Assembly: GCF_017308015.1 (NCBI RefSeq)
Contig: NZ_JAFKFW010000034.1
Location: 1 to 44,193, forward strand
DNA: 44,193 nt
Source of the DNA: Allobosea sp.
GTDB lineage: Bacteria > Pseudomonadota > Alphaproteobacteria > Rhizobiales > Beijerinckiaceae
Direction: 5' to 3'
In this document: piece by piece, positions 24,325 to 33,143 of the stretch
How positions within the stretch are numbered: the stretch's first letter is position 1
How the letters are laid out: each line of letters starts with the position of its first letter
Made by a program: the position numbers and the translations under genes
The notes under the pieces: generated by a model
What the model saw: the letters and a program-made list of their open reading frames with translations, nothing else
The model's database searches: none
Told to the model about the DNA's origin: nothing

Positions 24325-24993
24325 GTGCTGGGTAGGGTTCTCGGCCTGTGCTTCCGGATCGCCGTCTGGCTGCTCCTCGCCCTCGCGGCCTTGATCCTGC
24401 TCTACCGATTCGTTCCCGTGCCCTCGACCCTGATGCTCGGCCGCTGGCTGGCGCTCAAGCCCGTCGAACGCGACTGGGTGGCGCTCGACCAGATTTCGCC
24501 GCATCTCATCCGGGCCGTGATCGCCTCGGAGGACCAGCGCTTCTGCAGCCATGGCGGCGTCGACTGGGTCGAGCTCAACAAGGTGCTGGAGAACGAGGAC
24601 GGGCCGAGTCGCGGCGCCTCGACGCTGACCATGCAGACGGCCAAGAACGTCTTCCTCTGGCCGGGCCGCTCCTATATCCGCAAAGGCATGGAGATTCCGC
24701 TCGCCATGGCCATCGATTTCGCCTGGTCGAAGCCGCGCGTCATCGAGGTCTATCTCAACGTCGCCGAATGGGGCGAGGGCCTGTTCGGCGCCGAAGCCGC
24801 GGCCCAGCGCTATTTCCGCAAATCCGCGGCACGATTGACGCCGGCCGAGGCCGCGCGCCTCGCCGGCGCCCTGCCCAATCCGCTGCTGCGCAACCCGGCC
24901 AGGCCGAATCGGGCGCTGCAATCCGCCGCCGGCCGCAGCCTGCGCCAGCTCGGCCAGCTCGGATCGCTGGGCGATTGCGCCCTGCCCGGCTGA
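24325..24993 (+). CDS. mtgA: Monofunctional peptidoglycan glycosyltransferase
   Basis: GT51 enzyme of 222 residues that polymerises lipid II into glycan strands at the outer face of the inner membrane. One N-terminal membrane helix (residues ~8-30) is followed by the catalytic domain. E69 in ASEDQRFCSHGG is the catalytic glutamate. Further conserved motifs are GASTLTMQTAKN, RKGMEIPLAM, and YLNVAEWGEGLFGAEAAAQRYF with the usual family residues. The start is GTG 24325, giving MLGRVLGLCF. It is divergent from the ispA gene, with about 126 bases between, and is followed by rpmF. Confidence 0.95.
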   Translation: MLGRVLGLCFRIAVWLLLALAALILLYRFVPVPSTLMLGRWLALKPVERDWVALDQISPHLIRAVIASEDQRFCSHGGVDWVELNKVLENEDGPSRGASTLTMQTAKNVFLWPGRSYIRKGMEIPLAMAIDFAWSKPRVIEVYLNVAEWGEGLFGAEAAAQRYFRKSAARLTPAEAARLAGALPNPLLRNPARPNRALQSAAGRSLRQLGQLGSLGDCALPG

Positions 24994-25144
24994 TACTGGC
25001 CGAGCCGGCGAAGAAATCCGGATTCGGCACTAGCCATCGCGGCTCCGACGGTGTAAGGCCAACGCCTCACGAGATTGATCCGTCGCCGTGGCGGATGCGT
25101 GGCCTTGGGGCCAGCGTCCGGGCGGTGGCACGATGGAGAGTACA

Positions 25145-25330
25145 ATGGCCGTTCCGAAGAGAAAGACGTCGCCGTCGAAGCGTGGCATGCGCCGCTCGGC
25201 CGACGCCCTGAAGCAGCCCACCTATATCGAGGACAAGAACTCGGGTGAGCTGCGCCGTCCGCACCATGTCGACCTGAAAAGCGGCATGTATCGCGGCCGT
25301 CAGGTCCTGAAGGTCAAGACCGACGCCTGA
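25145..25330 (+). CDS. rpmF: 50S ribosomal protein L32
   Basis: Ribosomal protein bL32, 61 residues, [20 protein letters not shown]. It is the C-minus form: the four zinc cysteines found in other bacteria are absent, as is normal in alphaproteobacteria. Start at ATG 25145, preceded by GGAGAGTACA, rather than the upstream in-frame ATG 25088. A terminator follows at 25376. It is probably transcribed alone from the 150-base gap after mtgA. Confidence 0.98.
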   Translation: MAVPKRKTSPSKRGMRRSADALKQPTYIEDKNSGELRRPHHVDLKSGMYRGRQVLKVKTDA

Positions 25331-25375
25331 GGCGTCCGGTTTTCCGGCGCCGGCAGCGATGCCGGCCAAAGCTTG

Positions 25376-25400
25376 AAACCGGCCGCAAGGCCGGTTTTTC
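25376..25400 (+). terminator. Intrinsic terminator after rpmF
   Basis: AAACCGGCC-GCAA-GGCCGGTTTTTC, a perfect 9-base stem followed by a T-run, 45 bases after the L32 stop. Confidence 0.9.
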
Positions 25401-25407
25401 TTTGCCT

Positions 25408-25620
25408 TCAGGTCCGGGCCGATTGCAGGCGTATCTTCCCGACCGGCGCAACGAGCCGCGCCGTGGCGCGATAGACGCTCGCCGCCGCTTGCGGGCTCGC
25501 CCGTCCGCGCCGGGCGAAGGGACCGATCTCCGCCCGCGCCGCAGCCGCCTGCAGGAGCACCAGCCCGGATGCGTCGGCACCCGCAGCATTCCGTTGCGTC
25601 CAGCTTCCGGCTTCAACCAT
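25408..25620 (-). CDS. Possible small protein, 70 residues
   Basis: Unrecognised. The ATG at 25620 has CGGAG 7 bases upstream, which is the main support. The translation MVEAGSWTQRNAAGADASG and onward is alanine/arginine-rich with a possible amphipathic helix (LVLLQAAAARAEIG). It has no motif. It starts in the gap between rpmF and the EAL gene and runs toward the rpmF terminator. It could equally be noncoding; an overlapping plus-strand frame at 25402-25683 looks worse. Confidence 0.35.
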   Translation of the reverse strand: MVEAGSWTQRNAAGADASGLVLLQAAAARAEIGPFARRGRASPQAAASVYRATARLVAPVGKIRLQSART

Positions 25621-25792
25621 GTATCACTCCGGCACAGACAAGTTGTGACGGAGTCGTTACTGCAAGGAATCAACCAGCCTTAACGCCGCGTTAATCTGAA
25701 ATACCGCATCGTTTCGAAGCACTTCCCATCTCATGGACAGGGCGCCGAAGCACCAGAACGGGGCTCCGCGGCCGTCCTCTAGAGGCCGACCG

Positions 25793-27484
25793 ATGCCCTC
25801 CCCGTCGATCTTCAGCTTCCAGAACGGCAGCCCGGTTGATCCCCGCAGCATCCTCTCCTCGATCGGCGAAGTGGTCTATGGCTGGGACATCCAGAGCGAC
25901 GCGCTGAGCTGGGGGCCGAACGCCCCTGAAGTCCTCGGCGCGCTTCCCGAGCAGGCCATGCAGCGGGGTCTTGCTTTCGCCGGCCTGGTCGAGCCCGGCA
26001 GCGGGCCCAGCCGCTATGACGCGATCTTCTGCTCAAGCGAGCACGACAAGGGCGAGGGCGTCATCTACCGCACGCGCTACGCCGTCGATCTCGGGGGGCG
26101 CAAGATGTGGGCCGAGGATACCGGCCGCTGGTTCGCCGGCAACGACGGCTACCCGGCGAGCGCGCGCGGCGTGCTCAGGCTCGAACGCGCCGCCCGGCCC
26201 GACGAGCTCGAGCAGTTCGGCAGCGAGCTCTGCGATCGCCCGGCCCTGGTCGAGCGAATCGGCGCAATGTTGCAGGAGCACCTGCCGGCGGGGCTCCCGG
26301 TCGTCGTCCTCGTCGCGGCGATCGACGAACTCGCCCGCCTCAACGACGACTTCGGCCATGAAGCCACCGACGAGATCATCGGCACCGTCCATGAGCGCCT
26401 GCGTTCGGTGACGCGCCGGCGCGACCATCTCGTCCGCTATGCCGGCAACAGCTTCGCGATTCTCCTCGCCGGCTGTCCGCCCGATCAGGTCGAGCCCGCC
26501 GCCCGCCGCTTCATCAAGGTCGTCGCGCAATCGGCGATCGAAACCAGCCGCGGCATCGCGCTGGTGCGGCTGCGCGTCGGCGCGGCGAGTGCCCCCGAGC
26601 TCGGCAGCCATGGCGGCTCGCTGCTCGCCGCGGCCGAAGGAGCTCTGGCGAGCGCCCGGGCCGGTGCCGTCGACAGCGCCGTGATGGCCAAGCCGCAGCC
26701 GCGGCGCAATCCCGGCAGCGAGCAGACCGGCTTCGACTTTCAGGCGATCGCGGCCCTGAACGAGCGCCGCGTGCGCCTGGCCCTGCAGCCGATCGTCCGG
26801 ACGGCTTCGCGCGAGATCGCCTTCCACGAGGCGCTGCTGCGCGTCGGCCAGGGCGATACCGGCCTCTATTTCGCCTCAGCCGAACTGATCCCGATGCTGG
26901 AGCGCCGCGGCCTCGTGCGGCTCTTCGACCAGCGCGTGCTGGAGCTGGCCATCGAGATGCTGGGCGCCGATCCGAAGCTCAACCTCTCGGTCAACGTCTC
27001 GCCGCGCTCGCTGAACGATCCCGAATGGTTCGACGCCTTCATCGCCTGCACCGCCGCCGCCAGCGGCAAGGCCTCGCGCCTGATCGTCGAGATCACGGAA
27101 ACCGCGACGATCGAGAATCCCGGCCGCATCGCCAAACTGCTGGGCCGAATCAAGGAACAGGGCGCACGCGTCGCCATCGACGATTTCGGCGCCGGCCATA
27201 CCTCGCTCAAGCACCTGCGCGCCTTCCCGATCGACATCCTCAAGATCGACGGCACCTTCACCCAGAACCTGCGCCGCTCGACCGACGACCGCTTCTATGT
27301 CCGCACGCTGGTCGAGCTCGCCAGCCATCTCGGCGTCGAGACGGTCGCCGAATGGGTCGACGACGAGATGCAGGCGAGCATGCTGCGCGACTGGGGCGTC
27401 ACCTATCTTCAGGGCCATCTCGTGGGGCGAGCCCAGATCGCCGAACCGTTGCAGATCGCGCCGCGGCGGCGGACAGCCGGCTGA
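25793..27484 (+). CDS. Degenerate GGDEF plus EAL domain protein (c-di-GMP phosphodiesterase)
   Basis: Cytoplasmic signalling protein of 563 residues. An N-terminal PAS-like segment (~18-130) precedes a GGDEF-fold domain (~165-290) whose signature is AGNSF (~217-221), so cyclase activity should be lost. The EAL domain (~318-555) retains HEALLRV, NVSPRSL, EITETATI, IDDFGAGHTSL and LKIDGTF, the main metal and catalytic residues. The later AEWVDDE replaces the common AEGVE form. It therefore probably degrades c-di-GMP, perhaps with GTP binding or PAS sensing as control. I start at ATG 25793 because AGAGG precedes it; ATG 25733 lacks such a site. It has no transmembrane segment. Confidence 0.9.
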   Translation: MPSPSIFSFQNGSPVDPRSILSSIGEVVYGWDIQSDALSWGPNAPEVLGALPEQAMQRGLAFAGLVEPGSGPSRYDAIFCSSEHDKGEGVIYRTRYAVDLGGRKMWAEDTGRWFAGNDGYPASARGVLRLERAARPDELEQFGSELCDRPALVERIGAMLQEHLPAGLPVVVLVAAIDELARLNDDFGHEATDEIIGTVHERLRSVTRRRDHLVRYAGNSFAILLAGCPPDQVEPAARRFIKVVAQSAIETSRGIALVRLRVGAASAPELGSHGGSLLAAAEGALASARAGAVDSAVMAKPQPRRNPGSEQTGFDFQAIAALNERRVRLALQPIVRTASREIAFHEALLRVGQGDTGLYFASAELIPMLERRGLVRLFDQRVLELAIEMLGADPKLNLSVNVSPRSLNDPEWFDAFIACTAAASGKASRLIVEITETATIENPGRIAKLLGRIKEQGARVAIDDFGAGHTSLKHLRAFPIDILKIDGTFTQNLRRSTDDRFYVRTLVELASHLGVETVAEWVDDEMQASMLRDWGVTYLQGHLVGRAQIAEPLQIAPRRRTAG

Positions 27485-27549
27485 CGCAGCCCCGTTTCGA
27501 CCGGGTTTCGGGAGCCTGGTCCGATAACCGCTGACGACAGTCGCAGATC

Positions 27550-28431
27550 ATGCTTTATGTCGCCGGTCCGCCACCCGAGCGAAGTATTGCCGTCTGGCGA
27601 ACCAAATCGGTGGCAAGCTTGATCGATCTCGACGACGTCACGACGATTGCCAGGAAGGCCGCGATCGCTGCGGGCCGCACCGTTGTAGAACACTGGAATT
27701 CATACCAGCGGGATGTGCGCGCCAAGGGTACAACCGACATCGTGAGCGCGGCCGACCTTGCGTCGGATCGCATCATTTCGGCTGCCATACGCGCCGCATA
27801 CCCCGATCACCGGATCCTCTCCGAGGAAGACCTCCACACCGACGGCTTTGACTATTCCGGCCCGCTTTGGGTCGTCGACCCCATCGACGGCACGGCCAAC
27901 TACGTCAGAGGCCACCCGTATTTCGCCGTCTCCATCGCGTTTGCGCTCGACGGTGTGGTGATGGCGGGATGCGTCCACGCTCCGGCATTGGCTGAAACTT
28001 TCATGGCGACAAAAGACGGCGGCGCGACCCTCAATGGCGCGCCCATCGGAACGTCATCGCCGGCCGGCCTCATTCGATCCGTGGTCAGCACGGGTTTCCC
28101 GCATGACAAATCCGACATCGGGAAGCCGCTGCGGCGGGTCGCAATTCTCTTGCGGCACTGTCAGGATGTTCGGCGATCCGCTTCGCCCGTCCTCGACATC
28201 GCCTATGTCGCCATGGGGCGTCTGGACGCCCATGCCGAAACCCTGTTTCCGTGGGACGTCGCGGCAGCGGGCCTCATCGCGCAGGAAGCCGGAGCGAGAC
28301 GGGGCAATCTCGAGGCTGCTCCGATCGACACGCCTCCCGATCTCTTCGGCGGCGAGGTCGTATTCAGCGCTCCCTCGATCTTTCAGGAGTTGATGGCTCG
28401 ACTGGTGGAATCGCCCTCCGGCGCCGAATGA
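27550..28431 (+). CDS. Inositol monophosphatase family phosphatase
   Basis: Mg-dependent phosphatase of the IMPase/SuhB/HisN superfamily, 293 residues. The metal motifs are intact: ILSEED, WVVDPIDGTANYVRGHPYFAVSIA (DPIDGT), and the C-terminal PWDVAAAGLIAQEAGA (WD). Substrates in the family include inositol phosphate, histidinol phosphate and PAP; the sequence does not decide. The start is uncertain: ATG 27550 lacks a good ribosome binding site, and GTG 27610 or TTG 27619 would give LIDLDDV near the N-terminus, closer to the family length. Codon use looks slightly less GC-biased than neighbours, perhaps indicating more recent acquisition. Confidence 0.88.
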   Translation: MLYVAGPPPERSIAVWRTKSVASLIDLDDVTTIARKAAIAAGRTVVEHWNSYQRDVRAKGTTDIVSAADLASDRIISAAIRAAYPDHRILSEEDLHTDGFDYSGPLWVVDPIDGTANYVRGHPYFAVSIAFALDGVVMAGCVHAPALAETFMATKDGGATLNGAPIGTSSPAGLIRSVVSTGFPHDKSDIGKPLRRVAILLRHCQDVRRSASPVLDIAYVAMGRLDAHAETLFPWDVAAAGLIAQEAGARRGNLEAAPIDTPPDLFGGEVVFSAPSIFQELMARLVESPSGAE

Positions 28432-28538
28432 ATAACGGCCGCCGCCGGGCCCGTGACGCGCGGCATGCCGTCTATCCACCCGACGAAACGCCGCGCCCCA
28501 TTGTCACGGGAGCGCGGCTCGATATTGTCCGGCCAGCC

Positions 28539-29144
28539 TCAGCGCGAGCGCGACAGCTTGTCCAGCCGCTCGCGCATCTCGTTGAGCTCGCGCTTGAGTT
28601 CCCCGAGATCGCCGTTCCCGGCATCGGCCGCAGGTTTTGCGCTTGCGGCAGCCTCCTGCTTGGCCTGCGCCGCGGCAGTAAACGGGTTGAAGAGCCGGAA
28701 TGCTTCCTGGAACATCTGCATGTTGGCCCGCGTCTGCGCCTGAATGGCGTCGAGCGCATTGCCGCCGAAGGCCGATCCTCCGAAAGCCTTGCTCATCTGC
28801 TCCCGGAACTTGCTCTGCTCTTGCGTGAGGTTCTCCATCGAGAACTCCAGATAGCGCGGCACCAGCGCCTGCATGCTGTCACCGTAAAAGCGGATGAGCT
28901 GGCGCAGGAAGGCGATCGGCAGCAGATTCTGCCCGTCCTTGGCCTCCTCGTCGAAGATGATCTGCGCCAGTACCGAGCGGGTGATGTCCTCGCCGGACTT
29001 GGCATCATAGACCACGAAATCCTCGCCCGAGCGGACGAGCCCGGCAAGGTCCTCCAAGGTCACGTAGGAGCTGGTGCCCGTATGATAAAGACGCCGGTTG
29101 GCGTATTTCTTGATGACGGTCGGTTCTTTGTCGCTGGCCATCAT
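28539..29144 (-). CDS. phaR: Polyhydroxyalkanoate synthesis repressor
   Basis: DNA- and PHB-binding repressor of 201 residues controlling phasin and PHB genes. The N-terminal PHB_acc_N domain (~8-68, VIKKYANRRLYHTGTSSYVT) is followed by a PHB_acc domain (~70-110, LLPIAFLRQLIRFYGDSMQ). A low-complexity alanine region and a terminal coiled coil (LGELKRELNEMRERLDKLSRS) end the protein. Start at MM (29144 or 29141); the longer frame to 29291 is arginine-rich leader. It diverges from phaA over a 303-base gap, the standard arrangement with phaAB. Confidence 0.96.
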   Translation of the reverse strand: MMASDKEPTVIKKYANRRLYHTGTSSYVTLEDLAGLVRSGEDFVVYDAKSGEDITRSVLAQIIFDEEAKDGQNLLPIAFLRQLIRFYGDSMQALVPRYLEFSMENLTQEQSKFREQMSKAFGGSAFGGNALDAIQAQTRANMQMFQEAFRLFNPFTAAAQAKQEAAASAKPAADAGNGDLGELKRELNEMRERLDKLSRSR

Positions 29145-29447
29145 GTCCCGCTTGACGTTGATCCGCGGCCGCCGGTGGCTCCGGCGTGCTCTGCGAAACG
29201 GTCTCCCATGGTCAGACGATAGCCTGTCGGTGCTGCGCCGCAAGCTCTTTGAGCGGGCACTGCAAAAATCGATTGAAAGCCCTGCAACCACGGGGATACG
29301 CCCTCCCTTACGTCACCCGTAGACGGCCTATCGGTCGATTTCACCTCCCGCCCGTCTTGACGCGGTCGCAGCAGGCTTCGAAGGTGGCGGTGAACGGTTG
29401 CGCCGGCGGGAGCGGCGCAGCCGCAACAACAAGCGAGGAACCCTCTC
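29145..29447. promoter_or_regulatory. phaR-phaA divergent promoter region
   Basis: 303 bases without a gene. It contains CTGC-GCC-GCAA at 29233-29243, close to the CTGC-N3/4-GCAG site described for PhaR of Paracoccus. Two CTGCAA copies at 29260-29265 and 29282-29287 are 22 bases apart, two helical turns. These could be PhaR operators; this is inference from pattern and position. Confidence 0.35.
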
Positions 29448-30626
29448 ATGGCAGATTCGGATATCGTGATCGTCGGTGCCGCCCGCACCGCGGTCGGCGC
29501 CTTCAACGGCGCTTTTGCCAACACTCCCGCTCATGATCTCGGCGCTGTCGCGATCAAGGAAGCGCTGCGCCGCGCCAAGGTCGAGGCCGCCGAGGTCGAC
29601 GAGGTCGTGCTGGGCCAGGTGCTCGCCGCCGGCCAGGGCCAGAACCCGGCTCGCCAGGCCGCGATGGCCGCCGGCATTCCGCAGGAGAAGACCGCCTGGG
29701 GCCTCAACCAGCTCTGCGGCTCCGGCCTGCGCACCGTCGCCATCGGCCTTCAGCAGATCGCCAACGGCGATGCGAACGTCATCGTCGCCGGCGGCATGGA
29801 ATCGATGTCGCTCGCCCCGCACGCCTCCTACATGCGTGCCGGCACCAAGATGGGCGACGTCAAGTTCGTCGACACCATGATCAAGGACGGCCTGTGGGAT
29901 GCCTTCCACGGCTACCACATGGGCACGACGGCGGAGAACGTCGCGACCAAGTACCAGATCAGCCGCGAGGAGCAGGACCGCTTCGCCGTCGCCTCGCAGA
30001 ACAAGGCCGAGGCCGCGCAGAAGGCCGGCCGGTTCAAGGACGAGATCGCGCCTGTCACGATCTCGACCCGCAAGGGCGACATCGTCGTCGACAGCGACGA
30101 ATACCCGCGCCATGGCGCCACGGTCGAGGCCATGGCCAAGCTCAGGCCCGCCTTCTCGAAGGATGGCACGGTGACCGCCGGCAATGCGTCGGGCATCAAT
30201 GACGGCGCCGCCGCGCTTGTCATCATGACCGCCGGGGAAGCGGCTCGCCGCGGCCTCACCCCGCTCGCCCGCATCGCCTCCTGGGCGACCGCCGGCGTCG
30301 ACCCGCAGATCATGGGCACCGGCCCGATCCCCGCGACCCGCAAGGCGCTCGAGAAGGCCGGCTGGAAGGTCGGCGATCTCGATCTCGTCGAGGCCAACGA
30401 GGCCTTCGCAGCACAGGCGCTGGCGGTGAACAAGGACCTCGGCTGGAACCCCGATATCGTCAACGTCAATGGCGGCGCGATCGCGATCGGCCACCCGATC
30501 GGCGCATCCGGCGCGCGCGTGCTGGTGACGCTGCTGCACGAGATGGCCAAGCGCGACGCCAAGAAAGGCCTTGCCACGCTCTGCATCGGCGGCGGCATGG
30601 GCGTCGCCATGGCCGTGGAGCGCTGA
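29448..30626 (+). CDS. phaA: Acetyl-CoA acetyltransferase (beta-ketothiolase)
   Basis: Thiolase condensing two acetyl-CoA to acetoacetyl-CoA, first step of PHB synthesis. It has 392 residues. The acyl-accepting cysteine is C90 in [13 protein letters not shown]. The histidine site is in [16 protein letters not shown], and the second cysteine in [16 protein letters not shown] canonical NEAFA loop ([13 protein letters not shown]) is present. Start at ATG 29448 with GAGGA upstream. It is the first gene of the plus-strand phaA-DUF1737-phaB cluster. The polymerase gene phaC is not in the window. Confidence 0.97.
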   Translation: MADSDIVIVGAARTAVGAFNGAFANTPAHDLGAVAIKEALRRAKVEAAEVDEVVLGQVLAAGQGQNPARQAAMAAGIPQEKTAWGLNQLCGSGLRTVAIGLQQIANGDANVIVAGGMESMSLAPHASYMRAGTKMGDVKFVDTMIKDGLWDAFHGYHMGTTAENVATKYQISREEQDRFAVASQNKAEAAQKAGRFKDEIAPVTISTRKGDIVVDSDEYPRHGATVEAMAKLRPAFSKDGTVTAGNASGINDGAAALVIMTAGEAARRGLTPLARIASWATAGVDPQIMGTGPIPATRKALEKAGWKVGDLDLVEANEAFAAQALAVNKDLGWNPDIVNVNGGAIAIGHPIGASGARVLVTLLHEMAKRDAKKGLATLCIGGGMGVAMAVER

Positions 30627-30645
30627 GCAGAAGCCCCCACAGCCC

Positions 30646-30861
30646 ATGGCGAAGCGCACGACGCTCTACCGCTACCTCACCGGCCCCGATGACGCTTCCT
30701 TCTGTCATCGGGTTTCCGAGGCGCTGAGCCTCGGCTGGTCGCTCTACGGCCAGCCCACCCTGACCTTCGACACGGTCCAGGGGCGCGTGATCTGTGGCCA
30801 GGCCATTATCAAGGACGTGGACGCGGATTACGCGCCCACCCTGAAGCTGTCTGAACAATAA
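30646..30861 (+). CDS. DUF1737 small protein
   Basis: 71 residues, MAKRTTLYRYLTGPDDASFC and onward, matching the DUF1737 pattern (YxxLTGPDDxxFCxRVxxALxxGWxLYGxP). No signal or membrane helix. It lies between phaA (20 bases upstream) and phaB (45 bases downstream), so it is co-transcribed with them. The role is unknown; the placement suggests a link to PHB or acyl-CoA metabolism, but DUF1737 members also occur elsewhere. Confidence 0.88.
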   Translation: MAKRTTLYRYLTGPDDASFCHRVSEALSLGWSLYGQPTLTFDTVQGRVICGQAIIKDVDADYAPTLKLSEQ

Positions 30862-30905
30862 CGGCGGCAAGCCGGACGGGTGATCACTGAAAGGGAGACT
30901 GGCCT

Positions 30906-31631
30906 ATGGCGAAGGTGGCATTGGTTACGGGCGGCTCGCGCGGCATCGGCGCGGCGATCTCGAAGGGTCTGAAGGCGGCCGGCTACAGCGTCGCGGCAAG
31001 CTATGCCGGCAATGACGAGGCCGCGGCCAGGTTCACCGCCGAGACCGGGATCAAGACCTATAAATGGGACGTCTCGGACTATGATTCCTGCGTCGCCGGC
31101 ATCGCCAAGGTCGAGGCCGATCTCGGGCCGGTCGATATCCTGGTCAACAATGCCGGCATCACCCGCGACGGCATGTTCCACAAGATGACCAAGGAGCAGT
31201 GGGACGCGGTGATCAACACCAACCTGAACTCGCTGTTCAACATGACCCGCCCGGTCTGGGAAGGCATGCGCGCCCGCAAGTTCGGCCGCGTCATCTGCAT
31301 CTCCTCGATCAACGGCCAGAAGGGCCAGATGGGACAGGTGAATTACTCCGCCGCCAAGGCCGGCGATATCGGCTTCGTCAAGGCGCTGGCCCAGGAAGGC
31401 GCGCGCGCCGGCATCACCGTCAACGCGATCTGCCCCGGCTATATCGCGACCGAGATGGTCAAGGCGATCGACCCGGCGGTGATCGAGAAGTCGATCCTGC
31501 CGCATATCCCGGTCGGCCGCCTCGGCGAGCCCGAGGAGATCGCGCGCGCGGTGGTGTTCCTCGCCAGCGACGATGCCGGCTTCATCACCGGCTCGACCCT
31601 TTCCGCCAATGGCGGCCAGTACATGGCCTGA
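30906..31631 (+). CDS. phaB: Acetoacetyl-CoA reductase
   Basis: Short-chain dehydrogenase of 241 residues that reduces acetoacetyl-CoA to (R)-3-hydroxybutyryl-CoA with NADPH. The nucleotide motif is GGSRGIG (residues 9-15), then NNAGITRDGMFHKM, which is typical of PhaB. The catalytic set is S134, Y147 and K151. GQMGQVNYSAAKAG and CPGYIATEMV support PhaB over FabG. Start at ATG 30906 with GGGAG upstream. A strong terminator follows at 31671. Confidence 0.96.
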   Translation: MAKVALVTGGSRGIGAAISKGLKAAGYSVAASYAGNDEAAARFTAETGIKTYKWDVSDYDSCVAGIAKVEADLGPVDILVNNAGITRDGMFHKMTKEQWDAVINTNLNSLFNMTRPVWEGMRARKFGRVICISSINGQKGQMGQVNYSAAKAGDIGFVKALAQEGARAGITVNAICPGYIATEMVKAIDPAVIEKSILPHIPVGRLGEPEEIARAVVFLASDDAGFITGSTLSANGGQYMA

Positions 31632-31670
31632 GCGGCCGCGCCGCCCGAGGACACGGGCGGTTGAAACGAG

Positions 31671-31708
31671 AAGACCCCGGAACTGCCTGACGGCGATTCC
31701 GGGGTCTT
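31671..31708. terminator. Bidirectional terminator between phaB and the MFS gene
   Basis: AAGACCCCGGAA (31671-31682) pairs perfectly with TTCCGGGGTCTT (31697-31708) over 14 bases. The flanks ACGAG/CTCGT extend the stem past a one-base bulge. It lies between convergent genes. There is a T-rich right flank, so it can serve both strands. Confidence 0.8.
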
Positions 31709-31739
31709 CCTCGTTCTGGGCGGTGGACCTGCCGGCACC

Positions 31740-32942
31740 TCAGCGCTGCCGGCCGCCCTTCGGCAGCAGGAAGGTCAGCAGGCCGAAGGCGGGCAGCCAG
31801 GCGCAGATCTTGAACACCTCGATGATGCCGATCTTGTCGGCGAGCAGGCCGATGCCGGCTGCCGCGACGCCGCCGAGCCCGAAGGACAGGCCGTAGAACA
31901 GCCCGCCGACGAGGCCGACTCGATGCGGCGCGAGGTCGATCGCGTAGATCAGGATCGCCGAGAAGGCGCTCGACATGATGAAGCTGATGACGACGCTGAG
32001 AACCACGGTCCAGAACAGGTCGGCATGGGGCAGCATCAGCGCGAAGGGCAGAGCGCCGAGGATCGACAGCCAGATCACCCTGTCGCGGCCGATCCTGTCG
32101 CCGATCATGCCGCCGACGATCACACCGATGGCACCGACGACGAGATAGAGGAACAGCATGACCTGCGAGAGCTGGATCTCGATGCCGAAGCGCTCGATCA
32201 GATAGAAGGTATAGTAGGAGGAGAAGGCCGCCGTGTAGCCGTTCTTCGAGATCAGCAGCATGACCAGCACCGTCATCGCCAGCAGCACGCCCCCGCGCGG
32301 CAAGCCATGGCTCGCCATCTCGTCCACATGCGCGGGCGACGCCTTCTGCTCACGCCGCATCGCGGAATAGCGGGCTCCGAGCCAGCCCATCACCAGCATC
32401 GCCACCAGCACCACGCCGGAGAACCAGGACAGGCTCGCCTGCCCGCGCGGCATCACCACCGCCGCCGCCAGCAGCGGGCCGACGGAGTAGCCGATATGGC
32501 CGCCGACCTGGAACACGCCCTGCGCCAGCCCCTGCCGGCCGGCGGCGGCATGGCGCGCCATCCGCGTCGCCTCCGGATGGAACACCGCGGAGCCCAGCCC
32601 GATCAGTCCCGCGGCAAGCAGGACGATGGCATAGCTATCGGCGAAGGAGAGCATCAGCAGACCGACCAGCGTCGAGCACATGCCGGCGACCATCGCATAG
32701 GGCCAGGGCTTGCGGTCGGTGACGAAGCCGAGGATCGGCTGCAGCAGGGAAGAGGTCACCTGGAAGGCGAGCGTGATCAGGCCGATCTGCACGAAATCAA
32801 GCTGATAATTCTCTTTGAGCAGCGGATAGAGCGCCGGGATCATCGACTGGACGAGATCGTTCAGCAGATGCGCGAGACTGAGCGCCGCCAGAACCGGCAT
32901 CAGCGGACGGCGAGCGACGGATTGCAGCGGGATCGTGGTCAT
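31740..32942 (-). CDS. MFS exporter, fosmidomycin-resistance (Fsr) like
   Basis: Major facilitator transporter of 400 residues with about twelve membrane helices. Residues LSLAHLLNDLVQSMIPALYPLLKEN, then GLITLAFQVTSSLLQP and GFVTDRKPWPYAMVAGM, match the Fsr subgroup. GSAVFHPEATRMAR is another hallmark of that subgroup. The loop between the halves is near YSAMRREQKASPAHVDEM. It probably exports a toxic small molecule; fosmidomycin is the family name, not a demonstrated substrate. ATG at 32942. It converges with phaB. Confidence 0.92.
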   Translation of the reverse strand: MTTIPLQSVARRPLMPVLAALSLAHLLNDLVQSMIPALYPLLKENYQLDFVQIGLITLAFQVTSSLLQPILGFVTDRKPWPYAMVAGMCSTLVGLLMLSFADSYAIVLLAAGLIGLGSAVFHPEATRMARHAAAGRQGLAQGVFQVGGHIGYSVGPLLAAAVVMPRGQASLSWFSGVVLVAMLVMGWLGARYSAMRREQKASPAHVDEMASHGLPRGGVLLAMTVLVMLLISKNGYTAAFSSYYTFYLIERFGIEIQLSQVMLFLYLVVGAIGVIVGGMIGDRIGRDRVIWLSILGALPFALMLPHADLFWTVVLSVVISFIMSSAFSAILIYAIDLAPHRVGLVGGLFYGLSFGLGGVAAAGIGLLADKIGIIEVFKICAWLPAFGLLTFLLPKGGRQR

Positions 32943-33143
32943 AAATCAGGCAATGAGCCGCCTTTTGCGCCGGGTCAACAGGTACCGGAGCATGGCGCCC
33001 ATGGCGACCAGGCCGGGTTGCGATGCAACATTCGCCGTCGACCGCCGCAAAGCGCGAGCCATCTGAAGGCGCATGGGGCTTGCCCCATCGGCAAGCCCCG
33101 CAAAACCTGCTATCGCCGCGCGACCTTCATGCCCGGTTGCCTC

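Noticed and set aside
25402-25683. A 93-residue plus-strand frame after the rpmF terminator
   Set aside because: Arginine/proline-rich, with no ribosome binding site; the opposite-strand 70-residue frame has better support.
31923-33128. Long N-terminal extension of the YddG-like exporter
   Set aside because: It is antisense to the MFS gene and highly charged, unlike a transporter N-terminus.
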